64,000 bases of DNA from Frigoribacterium sp. CG_9.8 (GTDB taxonomy: Bacteria > Actinomycetota > Actinomycetes > Actinomycetales > Microbacteriaceae), in the NCBI RefSeq assembly GCF_015751965.1, contig NZ_JADOVH010000002.1, positions 62,001 through 126,000 on the forward strand, given 5' to 3'. Under the pieces are notes generated by a model. The model saw nothing but the letters and a program-made list of their open reading frames with translations. It was not told the DNA's origin and ran no database searches. Every line of letters begins with the position of its first letter. Positions within the stretch are counted from its first letter, which is position 1. This document shows positions 18,899 through 29,684 of this stretch, piece after piece. A program made the position numbers and the translations under genes.

Positions 18899-19012
18899 TG
18901 GATCTCCTTCGGTCGCGCAGCACATCCGGATCCGGAGCGCACTCGAGTCTATTGAACTAAAGAACCCCGGATCTTTAGATTGTTCGCGAGTGTGATGGTT
19001 GCCGTCGCTGGG

Positions 19013-19018
19013 TACCCT
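19013..19018 (+). promoter_or_regulatory. -10 TACCCT, leaderless promoter of glpX
   Basis: TACCCT, six bases, then the ATG at 19025. It supports that ATG over an in-frame extension upstream to 18980. Confidence 0.5.
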
Positions 19019-19024
19019 TGTGGC

Positions 19025-20008
19025 ATGGACACTGCCACCGGATCGACCTTCCAGCACCCCGACCGCAACCTCGGAATGGAGCTGGTGCGAGCGACCGAGG
19101 CTGCCGCGATTCGTGCGGTGCCCTTTATCGGGCGCGGCGACAAGCTCGCTGCCGATGGAGCCGCCGTTGATGCCATGCGCAAGTTTCTCGGCACCGTCGA
19201 CTTCGATGGACTGGTGATCATTGGTGAGGGCGAGAAGGATCACGCCCCGATGCTTTACAACGGCGAGCGTGTCGGCACGGGGCAGGGGCAGGCCTGCGAC
19301 ATCGCGGTCGACCCGATCGACGGCACCTCACTCACTGCAGCCGGCCGGCAGAACGCCCTGTCGATGATTGCGGTGGCGGACCGCGGCAGCATGTACGACC
19401 CCTCTGCCGTCTTCTACATGGACAAGATCGTCACCGGTCACGAGGGTCACGGGGTCGTCGACCTCCGCAAGCCGATCGGCGAGAACATCCGCGCCCTCGC
19501 GAAGGCGATGCACAAAGATGTTGCGGATCTGGTCGTAGCAGTGCTCGACCGTCCGCGTCACGCCCAGCTCATCGAGGACATCCGCGAGGCGGGAGCCGGC
19601 ACCAGACTGCTGCTCGACGGGGATGTGGCCGGCGGCATCAACGCTGCGCGCTACGACGCCCGCATCGACATGTGTGTCGGCCGTGGCGGCACGCCGGAGG
19701 GCATCATCACCGCCTGCGCCCTCAAGGGACTCGGGGGATTCATCCAAGCCAAACTCGCGCCGCAGAGTGACGACGAGCGCCAGAAGGCAATCGACGCCGG
19801 GCACGATCTCGATCGCATTCTCGAGATTAACGACCTGGTCACAAGCGATAACACCTACTTTGTCGCGACCGGTGTCACCGACGGCCAGCTCGTCGGCGGG
19901 GTGCGCAAAAAAGGTCCGATCATCAGCACAGAGAGCATTGTGCTGCGGGGCCGCTCGGGCACGATTCGACGGGTCGTGGCCGATCACCTCGCCGAGAAAT
20001 GGCTGTAG
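19025..20008 (+). CDS. glpX: class II fructose-1,6-bisphosphatase
   Basis: A 327-residue metal-dependent phosphatase giving fructose 6-phosphate, needed for gluconeogenesis. Motifs are GEGEKDHAPMLYNGE, DPIDGTSLTAAG (metal site) and GRGGTPEGIITA with the substrate loop. The length is typical for GlpX. It is divergent from fba across about 125 bases and tail to tail with rmuC. Confidence 0.95.
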   Translation: MDTATGSTFQHPDRNLGMELVRATEAAAIRAVPFIGRGDKLAADGAAVDAMRKFLGTVDFDGLVIIGEGEKDHAPMLYNGERVGTGQGQACDIAVDPIDGTSLTAAGRQNALSMIAVADRGSMYDPSAVFYMDKIVTGHEGHGVVDLRKPIGENIRALAKAMHKDVADLVVAVLDRPRHAQLIEDIREAGAGTRLLLDGDVAGGINAARYDARIDMCVGRGGTPEGIITACALKGLGGFIQAKLAPQSDDERQKAIDAGHDLDRILEINDLVTSDNTYFVATGVTDGQLVGGVRKKGPIISTESIVLRGRSGTIRRVVADHLAEKWL

Positions 20009-20025
20009 GCGCCCAGTTCTGACTG

Positions 20026-21360
20026 TCAGTCGGACAAGCCCGGCTTCACCTCACGAGCACTCACGATCTCGAGCTCTTCGACGAGCTCGAAAGCGGTGAG
20101 GTCGCGGGGGAGTTCCTCGATCTCGGCGTGCGTACCGAGCACTTTCGACGGCTCGAGCAGGTTGAGTTTTCGAGCAGAGGGCAACACCTGGCGTTCGAGT
20201 GAACCGACGAATCCGTTGTAGTTCTTCACCGTGCTCTCGATCGAACGACCGAGCTTCTCGATGTGGCCGGCGAGGGTGGCAAGACGACCGTACAGTTCGC
20301 GACTGGTCTCGAAGAGCATCTTCGCCTCCTGCGTCACCACATCCTGCTGCCAGCTGAAGGCCACGGTCTTCAGCACTGACCATAGCGACACCGGGGAGAC
20401 CAGTGCCACTTTCTTGGAGAACGCGTAATCCATGATCCCAGGATCGGCTTCCATCGCAGACGAGACAAGCGACTCGGAGGGGATGAACGCCACCACGAAC
20501 TCCGGCGACGCATCCAGCCCATCCCAATACGCCTTGCTGCTCAGGGTGTCGACGTGGGCCCTGATCGCGCGCACATGCTGCTTGATGAGGGACTGCCGTC
20601 GCGCACCCTCCTCCCCGGTCGCGGTCACGGCAATCTGGCTCGCTTCGAGGTAGGCGGTGAACGGCACCTTCGCGTCGACGGCGATGTTCTTGCCGCCGGG
20701 CAGGTGGATGACCATATCCGGTCGGCCGGCACCGGCATCCGAGGAGATGGATGACTGCACGTCGAAGTCGACCCGCTCGATCAGGCCGGCTGCCTGCACC
20801 ACATTGCGCAGTTGGGTCTCGCCCCAGACGCCGCGCGTGGCGTTGTTGCGCAGCGCGGACGCGAGCGACTCTGCCGTGCTTCGCAGGCGCTCCTCCGACT
20901 CCGTGGCGTTGCGCAGCTGCTGGGTCAGTTCGCCGTGCTGCAGGCTGCGCTGGGTCTCGAGCTCTGTGACCTTCAGTTGCATGCTGCGGAGGGATTCTTG
21001 CACCGGGGTCAGCGCTTGCAGTACCTTGCTCTCCCGCTGCTGCCGGTCGGCCTCGGCTAGCTGGTCTTGGCGCTGACGATCAACCAGATCCTGATACTGC
21101 TGCTGTTGCGCGGCGACCTGCTCCTTCAGCGCGAGTGCAGTGGCCTGGATCGCGGCGAGCTCGGCTGCGAGTTGTGCTCTCACGGTCGCTTCCTCTGCGC
21201 GCACGGCACCGAGAGCGAGTTCGTTCTGGGATGCGAGGAGGGCCGGGTCGACCCCGAGTGGGGCATCCGCCCTCCGCGCGCGCGCAAACAACAGCCCGAT
21301 GACGGTGCCGAGCACGATTCCGATGACCAGTCCGACGATGAGCGATGCGATGGGATCCAT
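20026..21360 (-). CDS. rmuC: DNA recombination protein RmuC
   Basis: A 444-residue protein with one N-terminal transmembrane helix (residues 4-26), a long Gln/Glu-rich coiled coil (about 45-175) and the RmuC domain from about 190. Domain marks are RGVWGETQLRNVVQAAGL, RPDMVIHLPGGKNIAVDAK and the nuclease-like core. E. coli RmuC limits inversion at short inverted repeats, which is notable here because long palindromes occur in this chromosome. ATG 21360 is chosen since the extension to 21462 precedes the membrane helix and has no conservation. Confidence 0.9.
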   Translation of the reverse strand: MDPIASLIVGLVIGIVLGTVIGLLFARARRADAPLGVDPALLASQNELALGAVRAEEATVRAQLAAELAAIQATALALKEQVAAQQQQYQDLVDRQRQDQLAEADRQQRESKVLQALTPVQESLRSMQLKVTELETQRSLQHGELTQQLRNATESEERLRSTAESLASALRNNATRGVWGETQLRNVVQAAGLIERVDFDVQSSISSDAGAGRPDMVIHLPGGKNIAVDAKVPFTAYLEASQIAVTATGEEGARRQSLIKQHVRAIRAHVDTLSSKAYWDGLDASPEFVVAFIPSESLVSSAMEADPGIMDYAFSKKVALVSPVSLWSVLKTVAFSWQQDVVTQEAKMLFETSRELYGRLATLAGHIEKLGRSIESTVKNYNGFVGSLERQVLPSARKLNLLEPSKVLGTHAEIEELPRDLTAFELVEELEIVSAREVKPGLSD

Positions 21361-21472
21361 CCGGCCAGTCTGGCAGCGAGCTCCGACACTGCTGTCATCA
21401 CCCGCTCGGCACAAAACATTTCGAGAACAATACGGTGTGCCTGATCGGCTGGATCGCAGCAAATCGCGCGGC

Positions 21473-21478
21473 TAGCAT
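21473..21478 (+). promoter_or_regulatory. -10 TAGCAT, leaderless promoter of mmsA
   Basis: TAGCAT followed by six bases and the ATG at 21485. Confidence 0.55.
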
Positions 21479-21484
21479 GGCGGC

Positions 21485-22972
21485 ATGGACATCGTGAATC
21501 ATTGGATCGGCGGCTCATCCGTCGCAGGCGACTCGACCCGCACCGCTCCCGTATTCGACCCGGCGCTCGGCACTGTCGCCCGCGAAGTGCGACTGGCGAC
21601 GACCGCGGATGTCGACGGGGCCGTTGCCGTAGCGAAAGCCGCCTTCCCGGCGTGGGCCGAGACATCCCTCGCCAAACGACAGTCGATCATCTTCACCTTC
21701 CGCGAACTGCTGAACTCCCGCAAGCAGGAGCTTGCCGAGGTCCTTACCGCAGAACACGGCAAGGTGCTCTCCGATGCGCTCGGCGAGATCGCCCGCGGAC
21801 TCGAGGTGGTGGAGTTCGCCACCGGCTTTCCGCACATGATGAAGGGCGAGTACTCGGAGAACGTATCGACCGGGGTCGATGTGTATTCGACCCGTGAGCC
21901 GCTCGGCGTCGTCGGCATCATCAGCCCGTTCAACTTTCCGGCGATGGTCCCGCTCTGGTTCTTCCCGATCGCGATCGCAGCAGGCAATACCGTGGTGCTG
22001 AAGCCGAGCGAGAAGGATCCGTCTTCATCCAACTGGCTTGCCGCGCTGTTCACCGAGGCTGGGCTCCCCGACGGCGTATTCAACGTTGTTCACGGTGACA
22101 AGGTGGCCGTGGATGCACTGCTCGAGCATCCGGATGTCGCCTCGATCTCCTTCGTCGGCTCCACTCCGATCGCCCGCTACATCTACGAGACCGGATCCAA
22201 GCACGGCAAGCGCGTCCAGGCGCTCGGCGGGGCGAAGAACCACATGCTGGTGCTGCCGGATGCCGACCTCGACCTCGTCGCCGACTCTGCGGTCAACGCG
22301 GGCTTCGGCTCGGCGGGGGAGCGGTGCATGGCCATCAGTGTTCTCGTCGCAGTCGAACCGGTCGCCGATGAGCTGATCGCGAAGATCGCCTCACGGATGT
22401 CGCAGCTCACGGTGGGCGACGGACGCCGCAACTGTGACATGGGCCCGCTGATCACGAAGGAGCATCGCGACAAGGTCGTCGGCTACATCGACATCGCGAT
22501 CGAGGATGGAGCAACGGTGGTCGTGGATGGTCGCGGCATCAACGTGGATGGCGCGGCCGACGGCTTCTGGCTCGGCCCAACGCTCATCGATGCCGTACCG
22601 ACCGACTCCCGGGTGTACACGGACGAGATCTTCGGCCCGGTGCTCTCGGTGGTGCGGGTGGCCTCCTACGACGAGGGCGTTGCGCTGATCAATGCGTCAC
22701 GCTACGGAAATGGCACCGCGATCTTCACCAACGACGGCGGGGCAGCGCGGCGGTTCCAGCGCCAGGTGCAGGTCGGCATGGTGGGAATCAACGTGCCGAT
22801 CCCGGTGCCGGTTGCCTACTTCTCGTTCGGCGGCTGGAAGCAGTCGCTGTTCGGCGACACGAAGGCGTACGGGGCCGACGGTATCCACTTCTTCACGCGG
22901 CAGAAGGCGGTCACCATGCGCTGGCTCGACCCGAGCCACGGCGGCATCAACCTGGGCTTCCCGCAGAACTAG
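21485..22972 (+). CDS. mmsA: CoA-acylating methylmalonate-semialdehyde dehydrogenase
   Basis: A 495-residue aldehyde dehydrogenase using NAD+ and CoA to turn methylmalonate semialdehyde into propionyl-CoA (valine catabolism) or malonate semialdehyde into acetyl-CoA (inositol catabolism). The family-specific catalytic motif GSAGERCMAIS holds the nucleophile C281. FVGSTPIARYIYETG binds NAD, and PFNFPAMVPLWFFP is characteristic of MmsA. No valine or inositol pathway genes are adjacent. The stop and that of the exonuclease gene share the palindrome CTAG, so the two genes overlap tail to tail by 4 bases. Confidence 0.94.
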   Translation: MDIVNHWIGGSSVAGDSTRTAPVFDPALGTVAREVRLATTADVDGAVAVAKAAFPAWAETSLAKRQSIIFTFRELLNSRKQELAEVLTAEHGKVLSDALGEIARGLEVVEFATGFPHMMKGEYSENVSTGVDVYSTREPLGVVGIISPFNFPAMVPLWFFPIAIAAGNTVVLKPSEKDPSSSNWLAALFTEAGLPDGVFNVVHGDKVAVDALLEHPDVASISFVGSTPIARYIYETGSKHGKRVQALGGAKNHMLVLPDADLDLVADSAVNAGFGSAGERCMAISVLVAVEPVADELIAKIASRMSQLTVGDGRRNCDMGPLITKEHRDKVVGYIDIAIEDGATVVVDGRGINVDGAADGFWLGPTLIDAVPTDSRVYTDEIFGPVLSVVRVASYDEGVALINASRYGNGTAIFTNDGGAARRFQRQVQVGMVGINVPIPVPVAYFSFGGWKQSLFGDTKAYGADGIHFFTRQKAVTMRWLDPSHGGINLGFPQN

Positions 22973-23589
22973 GCGCGGAACATCGGGGCCGGGGCCGAGG
23001 CCTGGGCCGAGTCCGTTGCGCGAGGACCGATCGCTCCGATGCGTGCCCCCGTGATCCGCGCGAGCTCTTCGATCGAGCCCGCATCGTGTCGCCGGGCGGC
23101 GTGGACGATGATCGCGGCACAGGCTTCCGAGTCGGCGAGTGCGTCGTGGTGGGCGAAGTCCTCAAAGCCTGCCGCCATCGCCGCGACCGGCAGCCGGTAT
23201 GAGTCGAGCGTGTAGGTCTTGCGGGCAACCTGGAGGCTGCAGAGGTAGCCGAAACCGGGGATGTCCATGACGCTGGCTCGGCAGGCGGCGGAGATCACCC
23301 CCATGTCAAACCTGGCATTGTGGGCGACGAGCAGGTCATCGCCGGCGAAGGCCACGAGGTCGGGCAGCTGCTCACTCCAGAGCTTCGCGTCCGCGACATC
23401 CGGTGCCATGATGCCGTGGATGCGGGTGTTCCACTCGGTGAAGTGATCGAACCCGGCTGGCGGGCGGATGAACCAGGCCACCCGGTCGACGACGACGCCG
23501 TCACGCACCTTCACCAACCCCACCGAGCAGGCGGAGGCGGCCGAGGAATTAGCGGTCTCAAAGTCGATTGCGGTGAAGTTGAGAGCCAT
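22969..23589 (-). CDS. DEDDh 3'-5' exonuclease (DNA polymerase III epsilon-like)
   Basis: A 206-residue nuclease domain protein. Exo I AIDFETAN supplies D9 and E11, Exo II is VAHNARFDMGVI, and Exo III is HHDALADSEACA with the H and D of the DEDDh class. It is a stand-alone exonuclease without a BRCT or helicase domain and may be a proofreading or repair nuclease. Its C-terminal tail (QASAPAPMFRA) is low complexity. Confidence 0.9.
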   Translation of the reverse strand: MALNFTAIDFETANSSAASACSVGLVKVRDGVVVDRVAWFIRPPAGFDHFTEWNTRIHGIMAPDVADAKLWSEQLPDLVAFAGDDLLVAHNARFDMGVISAACRASVMDIPGFGYLCSLQVARKTYTLDSYRLPVAAMAAGFEDFAHHDALADSEACAAIIVHAARRHDAGSIEELARITGARIGAIGPRATDSAQASAPAPMFRA

Positions 23590-23721
23590 TGCGTCATCGT
23601 CTCACGGACGTGCGACGGTGCCAGCGGAGTGCGCTGGCGATCCGCACGATTGGGGTTCGCGCCTCACGGACCTGCGGCGCCCCCTTTTCGCGTTTTCGGG
23701 TTCCCGGTCTGCTCGCCTCCC

Positions 23722-23727
23722 TAGGAT
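23722..23727 (+). promoter_or_regulatory. -10 TAGGAT, leaderless promoter of the SseB-like gene
   Basis: TAGGAT, six bases, ATG at 23734. Confidence 0.55.
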
Positions 23728-23733
23728 TAAGGC

Positions 23734-24132
23734 ATGTCTGAGGTGCGCGACCCCACCGATCTTGAGCGCACGATCGTGCTGGCCCAGTCCGGGCGTGCGA
23801 CCACTGTCAACGTGCTCGAATCGCTCGCGGTGAGTCAGGTGATCGTGCCGAGTGCGACCGAAGTCGTCGACAACCTCAACCAGCTGCAGCCGGTGCTGTT
23901 CGAGGTCGACGGCATCTCGATGCTCGCGGTGTTCACCCACGACGACCAGATCGCCGAGTTCGGTCAGCTCGCCGAATTCGGGGTGTCGATAGTCGGACGC
24001 TCGCTGCTGGCATCGATCCCACCCGGTGCTGGGATCGTCGTAAATCCCAGCCGGTCGATCGGCTTCGAGCTGCTGCCGGAGGGCATCGGTCTGTTTCTGA
24101 CCGAGCTGCACGGTCGTGAGGTTGAGGCGTGA
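23734..24132 (+). CDS. SseB family protein
   Basis: A 132-residue cytosolic protein that looks like the SseB N-terminal domain: LERTIVLAQSGRATTVNVLESL, QPVLFEVDGISMLAVFTHDDQI, and GIVVNPSRSIGFELLPEGI. SseB proteins are widespread but poorly understood; one E. coli link is to rhodanese SseA. A 13-bp tandem repeat begins inside the last codons. A monocistronic unit before ychF. Confidence 0.8.
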   Translation: MSEVRDPTDLERTIVLAQSGRATTVNVLESLAVSQVIVPSATEVVDNLNQLQPVLFEVDGISMLAVFTHDDQIAEFGQLAEFGVSIVGRSLLASIPPGAGIVVNPSRSIGFELLPEGIGLFLTELHGREVEA

Positions 24133-24179
24133 GGTTGAGTCGTGAGGTCTCGTCGTGAGGTCTCGTCGTGAGGTTGAGC
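24115..24179 (+). repeat. 13-bp tandem repeat, five units, upstream of ychF
   Basis: Units beginning CGTGAGGT at 24115, 24128, 24141, 24154 and 24167. Units 1, 2 and 5 read GTTGAG after CGTGAG, while units 3 and 4 read GTCTCG. The stop codon of the SseB-like gene lies in unit 2, and the array ends about 75 bases before the ychF -10. Confidence 0.9.
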
Positions 24180-24254
24180 CGTGGACGATGCACGCGAGCC
24201 GCACGCTCTGCTTCCGGACGGTGCTGCGGTAACAGTCCAATGCGACGCGCTCGT

Positions 24255-24260
24255 TAGACT
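24255..24260 (+). promoter_or_regulatory. -10 TAGACT of ychF
   Basis: TAGACT followed by 8 bases and GTG at 24269. It gives a leaderless or nearly leaderless transcript. Confidence 0.5.
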
Positions 24261-24268
24261 TACCCGTC

Positions 24269-25342
24269 GTGGCTCTTACTATTGCAATCGTCGGTCTGCC
24301 CAATGTCGGCAAGTCCACCCTGTTCAACGCGCTCACCAAGAACCAGGTGCTGGCAGCGAACTATCCCTTCGCCACGATTGAGCCCAACGTGGGGGTCGTG
24401 AGCCTCCCAGATCCGCGTCTCGACACGCTCGCTGCGCTGTTCGGAAGCGAGCGTATCCTCGCCGCCCCAGTCTCGTTCGTCGACATCGCCGGCATCGTCA
24501 AGGGCGCCTCGGTCGGCGAGGGGCTCGGCAACAAGTTCCTTGCCAACATCCGGGAGGCGGATGCCATCGCCCAGGTGATCCGCGGATTCGCCGACCCGGA
24601 TGTGGTGCACGTCGACGGCAAAGTCGATGCGGCCTCCGACATGGAGACCATCAATACCGAACTCATCCTCGCCGACCTGCAGACCCTCGAAAAGGCCGTG
24701 CCGCGCTACGAGAAGGAAGTCAAAACCAAGCGCACCGAGCCGGCCGTGCTCGCCGCTGCCGTCGAGGCTCAGATCTTTCTCGACGCTGGCAAGCCGCTCT
24801 CGTCATCCACCATCGACATCTCGCTCATCCAGGAGCTCGGTCTGCTCACCACAAAGCCCTTCATCTATGTGTTCAACGTGGACGAGGACGTGCTGCAGGA
24901 TGCCGCGGCTCTGGCCACTCTCGCGGCACTGGTCGCCCCGGCCACGGCCATCTTCCTCGACGCCAAACTCGAGTCCGAGCTCATCGACCTCTCCCCGGAG
25001 GATGCTGCGGAACTGCTCGCCTCCACCGGCCAGGAGGAGAGCGGACTCAGCCAACTCGCCCGCATTGGCTTCGACACCCTCGGGCTGCAGACCTACCTGA
25101 CCGCCGGACCGAAGGAGGCGCGTGCCTGGACCATCCCGAAGGGTGCCAAAGCCCCGCAGGCGGCGGGCGTCATCCACACCGACTTCGAAAAGGGTTTCAT
25201 CAAGGCCGAGGTGATCGGCTTCCAGGACCTCGTCGATACTGGCTCGATCGCCGAGGCTCGCGCCAAGGGCAAGGCCCGCATCGAGGGCAAGGAATACGTG
25301 ATGCAGGACGGCGATGTCGTGGAGTTCCGCTTCAATAACTGA
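24269..25342 (+). CDS. ychF: redox-regulated ATPase YchF (Obg family)
   Basis: A 357-residue P-loop protein of the Obg family that prefers ATP and binds ribosomes, affecting stress survival. The P-loop is GLPNVGKSTLFNA. Other marks are VSFVDIAGIVKGASVGEGLGNKFL, a coiled-coil insert around residues 130-165, FIYVFNVDEDVL in place of the usual NKxD specificity motif, and a C-terminal TGS-like domain (GAKAPQAAGVIHTDFEKGFIKAEV). Start GTG with an upstream TAGACT. It follows xseA/ispH in mycobacteria too. Confidence 0.96.
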   Translation: MALTIAIVGLPNVGKSTLFNALTKNQVLAANYPFATIEPNVGVVSLPDPRLDTLAALFGSERILAAPVSFVDIAGIVKGASVGEGLGNKFLANIREADAIAQVIRGFADPDVVHVDGKVDAASDMETINTELILADLQTLEKAVPRYEKEVKTKRTEPAVLAAAVEAQIFLDAGKPLSSSTIDISLIQELGLLTTKPFIYVFNVDEDVLQDAAALATLAALVAPATAIFLDAKLESELIDLSPEDAAELLASTGQEESGLSQLARIGFDTLGLQTYLTAGPKEARAWTIPKGAKAPQAAGVIHTDFEKGFIKAEVIGFQDLVDTGSIAEARAKGKARIEGKEYVMQDGDVVEFRFNN

Positions 25343-25466
25343 CCCTGAGCCTGATGGATGCCGCACACGGTGCTGCGAACTGCGGCAAATGGTCGCCATT
25401 ACGCGGTTCAACCGACATTTCGCCGCAGTTCGCGAGCATCCACCGAGCCACTTTCGAAAGGACAGC

Positions 25467-27092
<1,626 letters not shown>

Positions 27093-27122
27093 TTGTGTGC
27101 AGCCGCGCCCACCTGCGCTCAT

Positions 27123-27188
27123 GATCCGGGCGAATTCGGCCTTTGTGGGCCGGCATGCCGGCCCACACTGTCCGAACTCGCCCGGATC
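27123..27188. repeat. palindromic intergenic element, copy B
   Basis: Outer arms of 17 bases (27123-27139 and 27172-27188, one mismatch) surround a perfect 22-bp palindrome at 27145-27166 (GTGGGCCGGCATGCCGGCCCAC). It lies between the convergent ABC-F and DoxX-like genes. It shares GGGCGAATTCGG, the GGGCCGGC core and TGTCCGAACTCGCCCG with copy A at 17752. Confidence 0.88.
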
Positions 27189-27214
27189 GGATGAGCCAGT
27201 CTGGACGTCGACCA

Positions 27215-27709
27215 CTAGCCGGGCGAGCGACTAGCCCGTATCGCCTTCCACGCCCCGGTCGACCAGAGCGCCCAGATGACGAGGATCGGCTGGAACAGTA
27301 GCCGGATGCCACGCGACAGGTCGCTGTTGAGGCCGAAGGAATCGGTCTGCGTGACCAACTGGGAGATGTTGCCCGGCAGAATCAGCAGGAAGAACACTGC
27401 GACGACCAGGCCCACAAGGACCCTTCGCCTGGCGAGAAGAACAAGCGCGAGTCCGAGCGTGATTTCGACGATTCCGGATGCGACCACAACGAAGTCTGTG
27501 TCGAGAGGTAGCCAGGGTGGCACCTGGGCGCGAAATGCCACTCGACTCACCGTGAGATGGCTGATGCCAGCCAGGAGAAGAAAGGCTCCGAGCAGGAGGC
27601 GGCCGATGGTGCGGGGCACGGAGGTGCGCAGTGCGGAGGGTTGCAGCACAGATTTGAGCAGCACAGATTTGCGTAGGGCAGGAGGACGGGACTCGGCTGG
27701 AGGGGTCAC
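27215..27709 (-). CDS. DoxX-like membrane protein
   Basis: A 164-residue protein with four membrane helices. The first region (IGRLLLGAFLLLAGISHLT) and VASGIVEITLGLALVLL are typical of DoxX/DoxD-type proteins. The role is not known for this member; relatives are linked to quinone or thiol redox systems. The first 30 residues (ALRKSVLLKSVLQPSALRTSVPRT) come from a 15-bp DNA duplication and have no conservation, so a shorter start is possible. GTG 27709 has TAGGAT six bases upstream. Confidence 0.78.
   Translation of the reverse strand: MTPPAESRPPALRKSVLLKSVLQPSALRTSVPRTIGRLLLGAFLLLAGISHLTVSRVAFRAQVPPWLPLDTDFVVVASGIVEITLGLALVLLARRRVLVGLVVAVFFLLILPGNISQLVTQTDSFGLNSDLSRGIRLLFQPILVIWALWSTGAWKAIRASRSPG
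27644..27673 (-). repeat. 15-bp tandem duplication in the DoxX-like gene 5' end
   Basis: CAGCACAGATTTGAG and CAGCACAGATTTGCG in tandem encode the repeated KSVL stretch near the N-terminus. Confidence 0.7.
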
Positions 27710-27715
27710 CCCATA

Positions 27716-27721
27716 ATCCTA
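27716..27721 (-). promoter_or_regulatory. -10 TAGGAT, leaderless promoter of the DoxX-like gene
   Basis: On the minus strand TAGGAT is followed by TATGGG and the GTG at 27709. Confidence 0.5.
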
Positions 27722-27799
27722 AACAGCACCTCAGCACCGAGCCGTCTCAGCACCGGGCGCAGGACCACCGGGCGCCGGCTCACCCACCGAGGCTCGTGC

Positions 27800-29431
27800 T
27801 CAGGTCGTGACCCCCACATGGCTGCGGGCGTGCACGATCGCCGCGTCGAGATCATCGAAGAGGTGATTCTCGTGGCGCAGGGAGCGGATCACGCCCACCC
27901 GTGTCGCGAGCCGCAGATGCTGTTCCTGGATGCCTTTGACGAGCACGGTGATCCCGCGTCCCTCGAGGCCGTCAATCATCTCCGTGATCACGCGTGCCCC
28001 CGTGGCATCCATCACCTGCAACTGAGAGAGGCGCAGTATCACGACGTCGACTCCGGTGATTTGCGTTACTTTATCGAGCATCCGCTCCGCTGCACCAAAG
28101 AAGAGTGCGCCCTCGAAGCGGAACAGCGCGATGTGTTCGTCACCGGGGAGGGCTGGTGCCGGTATCGGCTCGCGATGCACGCCCCCGGACTTCGACAGGG
28201 TACGCAGGGCGAAGAAGGCGGCGGCGGCGATACCGATACCGACGGCCACGATCAGGTCGAATGACACGGTGATCAGGGCGGTGAGTATGAAGACCACCGT
28301 GTCGGATCGCGTGGATCCCACGACACTGCGCACCGTGGTCAGAGAGACCATGCGCGTTGCAGTAACCATGAGAACTCCGGCGAGGGCCGCGAGGGGGATC
28401 TCGGATACCACGCCGGAAGCGAGGGCGACGATCCCGAGCAGCACGATCGAATGGATGATTGCGGCGAGACGGGAGCGTCCGCCAGATCGCACGTTCACCG
28501 CGGTGCGGGCGATGGCTCCGGTCGCGGGCATTCCCCCGAAAAAGCCCGAGGCAACCGATGCCAGCCCCTGGCCAACGAGCTCGCGGTCCGGGTCGTATGT
28601 ACCGGTGTCGGCAAGCGCGGCACCGACCCGTGCGGAAAGCAACGATTCAATGGCGGCCAGCGCTGCCACCGTGAGAATCGGGCCAACGAGCGAGCCGAAG
28701 ATTGCCGGGTCGAGAGGGGGAAGGCTCGGGGCGGGAAGGGAGCTGGGCAGGGCGCCGATTCGCGCAAGGGGCAGGTTACCGACGGCAGCGATAGCAGAGA
28801 CAATGACGATGGCGAGCAGCGATCCGGGGATCTTTGGATGGATGCGTGGTGCGAGCACCATAATGACCGCCACCAGCACGACGGCACCGATTGCCCACGC
28901 GAGAGTGGCCGGATTCACGGTCGCGAATGACTCGATCGCGGCGAGAAACGCGTTACTGCTTTTTCCGGCGGCGCTGCCGATTGCGGCGGGTACCTGCTGG
29001 AGGAAAATAATGACGGCGATGCCGAAGGTGAACCCCTCGATCACCGGCCACGGGATGTAGGAGACGACCCGGCCGAGCCGCAGCACCCCGGCAACGACGA
29101 CTACGATCCCCGCCGCAAGACTGACCAGCGCCACGACAGCGGTGCCGTGAGCGATGACCACCGGTCCGAGAACGACCACCATCGCCCCGGTCGGTCCGGA
29201 GACCTGGATGTTCGATCCTCCGAAGACCGCGGCCACAATTCCCGCGATAATGGCCGTCACGAGGCCGCTTTCTGCCCCGGCGCCGGAACTCACTCCGAAT
29301 GCCAGTGCCAGTGGCAGCGCGACGATACCGACGGTGATACCGGCCAGAAGGTCACCGCGCCACGTACGTTTCACCGAGGAATAGTCTCGCCAGCTGGGTA
29401 AAAGTGCACGCATCGAAGTGCTGGCTGCCAT
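27800..29431 (-). CDS. SulP family anion transporter with STAS domain
   Basis: A 543-residue transporter. The N-terminal 400 residues hold about twelve to fourteen hydrophobic segments, with the SulP signature near the first helices (GDLLAGITVGIVALPLALAFG) and the GLASVASGFFGGMPATGAIARTAVN stretch. The C-terminal part from about 440 is a STAS domain (VVILRLSQLQVMDATGARVITEMID). Sulfate or bicarbonate are usual substrates; here the ion is unknown. The ATG at 29431 has GGAGGAA 6 bases upstream, one of the strongest ribosome sites in the window. Confidence 0.93.
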   Translation of the reverse strand: MAASTSMRALLPSWRDYSSVKRTWRGDLLAGITVGIVALPLALAFGVSSGAGAESGLVTAIIAGIVAAVFGGSNIQVSGPTGAMVVVLGPVVIAHGTAVVALVSLAAGIVVVVAGVLRLGRVVSYIPWPVIEGFTFGIAVIIFLQQVPAAIGSAAGKSSNAFLAAIESFATVNPATLAWAIGAVVLVAVIMVLAPRIHPKIPGSLLAIVIVSAIAAVGNLPLARIGALPSSLPAPSLPPLDPAIFGSLVGPILTVAALAAIESLLSARVGAALADTGTYDPDRELVGQGLASVASGFFGGMPATGAIARTAVNVRSGGRSRLAAIIHSIVLLGIVALASGVVSEIPLAALAGVLMVTATRMVSLTTVRSVVGSTRSDTVVFILTALITVSFDLIVAVGIGIAAAAFFALRTLSKSGGVHREPIPAPALPGDEHIALFRFEGALFFGAAERMLDKVTQITGVDVVILRLSQLQVMDATGARVITEMIDGLEGRGITVLVKGIQEQHLRLATRVGVIRSLRHENHLFDDLDAAIVHARSHVGVTT

Positions 29432-29684
29432 CGGGGTTCCTCCACGAGTACCGAAGTCTCGGAAGCCGGTATCTACCTCAACGATACTTCTGCAGGGTCA
29501 TAGGTCCCGGGTCTTTGGTCCCGGCACGCGTCCCAGCGACTGTTCGGCTGTATCGAAACCACACTCACGAGACTCCTGTGCAGCGCACCCCGCAGTGAGC
29601 CGACAGGGCACAAATAGGGGTGTCCGGCGAATTCACAGGCTGTGCTCAGTGGTCCAGCACAAACCTTCGTGGTTGCCTGTAGGT

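Noticed and set aside
20009-20025. Terminator between glpX and rmuC
   Set aside because: GACTGTCAGTC near 20020 is only a 5-bp stem without a T-run; too weak to call.
24115-24179. CRISPR array
   Set aside because: Repeats are contiguous 13-bp units with no spacers, and no cas genes are nearby.
28056-29060. Long plus-strand open frame (over 330 codons) inside the SulP gene
   Set aside because: It is antisense to a complete SulP transporter; its product is Arg/Ser/Ala/Thr-rich without any domain, the usual artefact of third-position GC bias.
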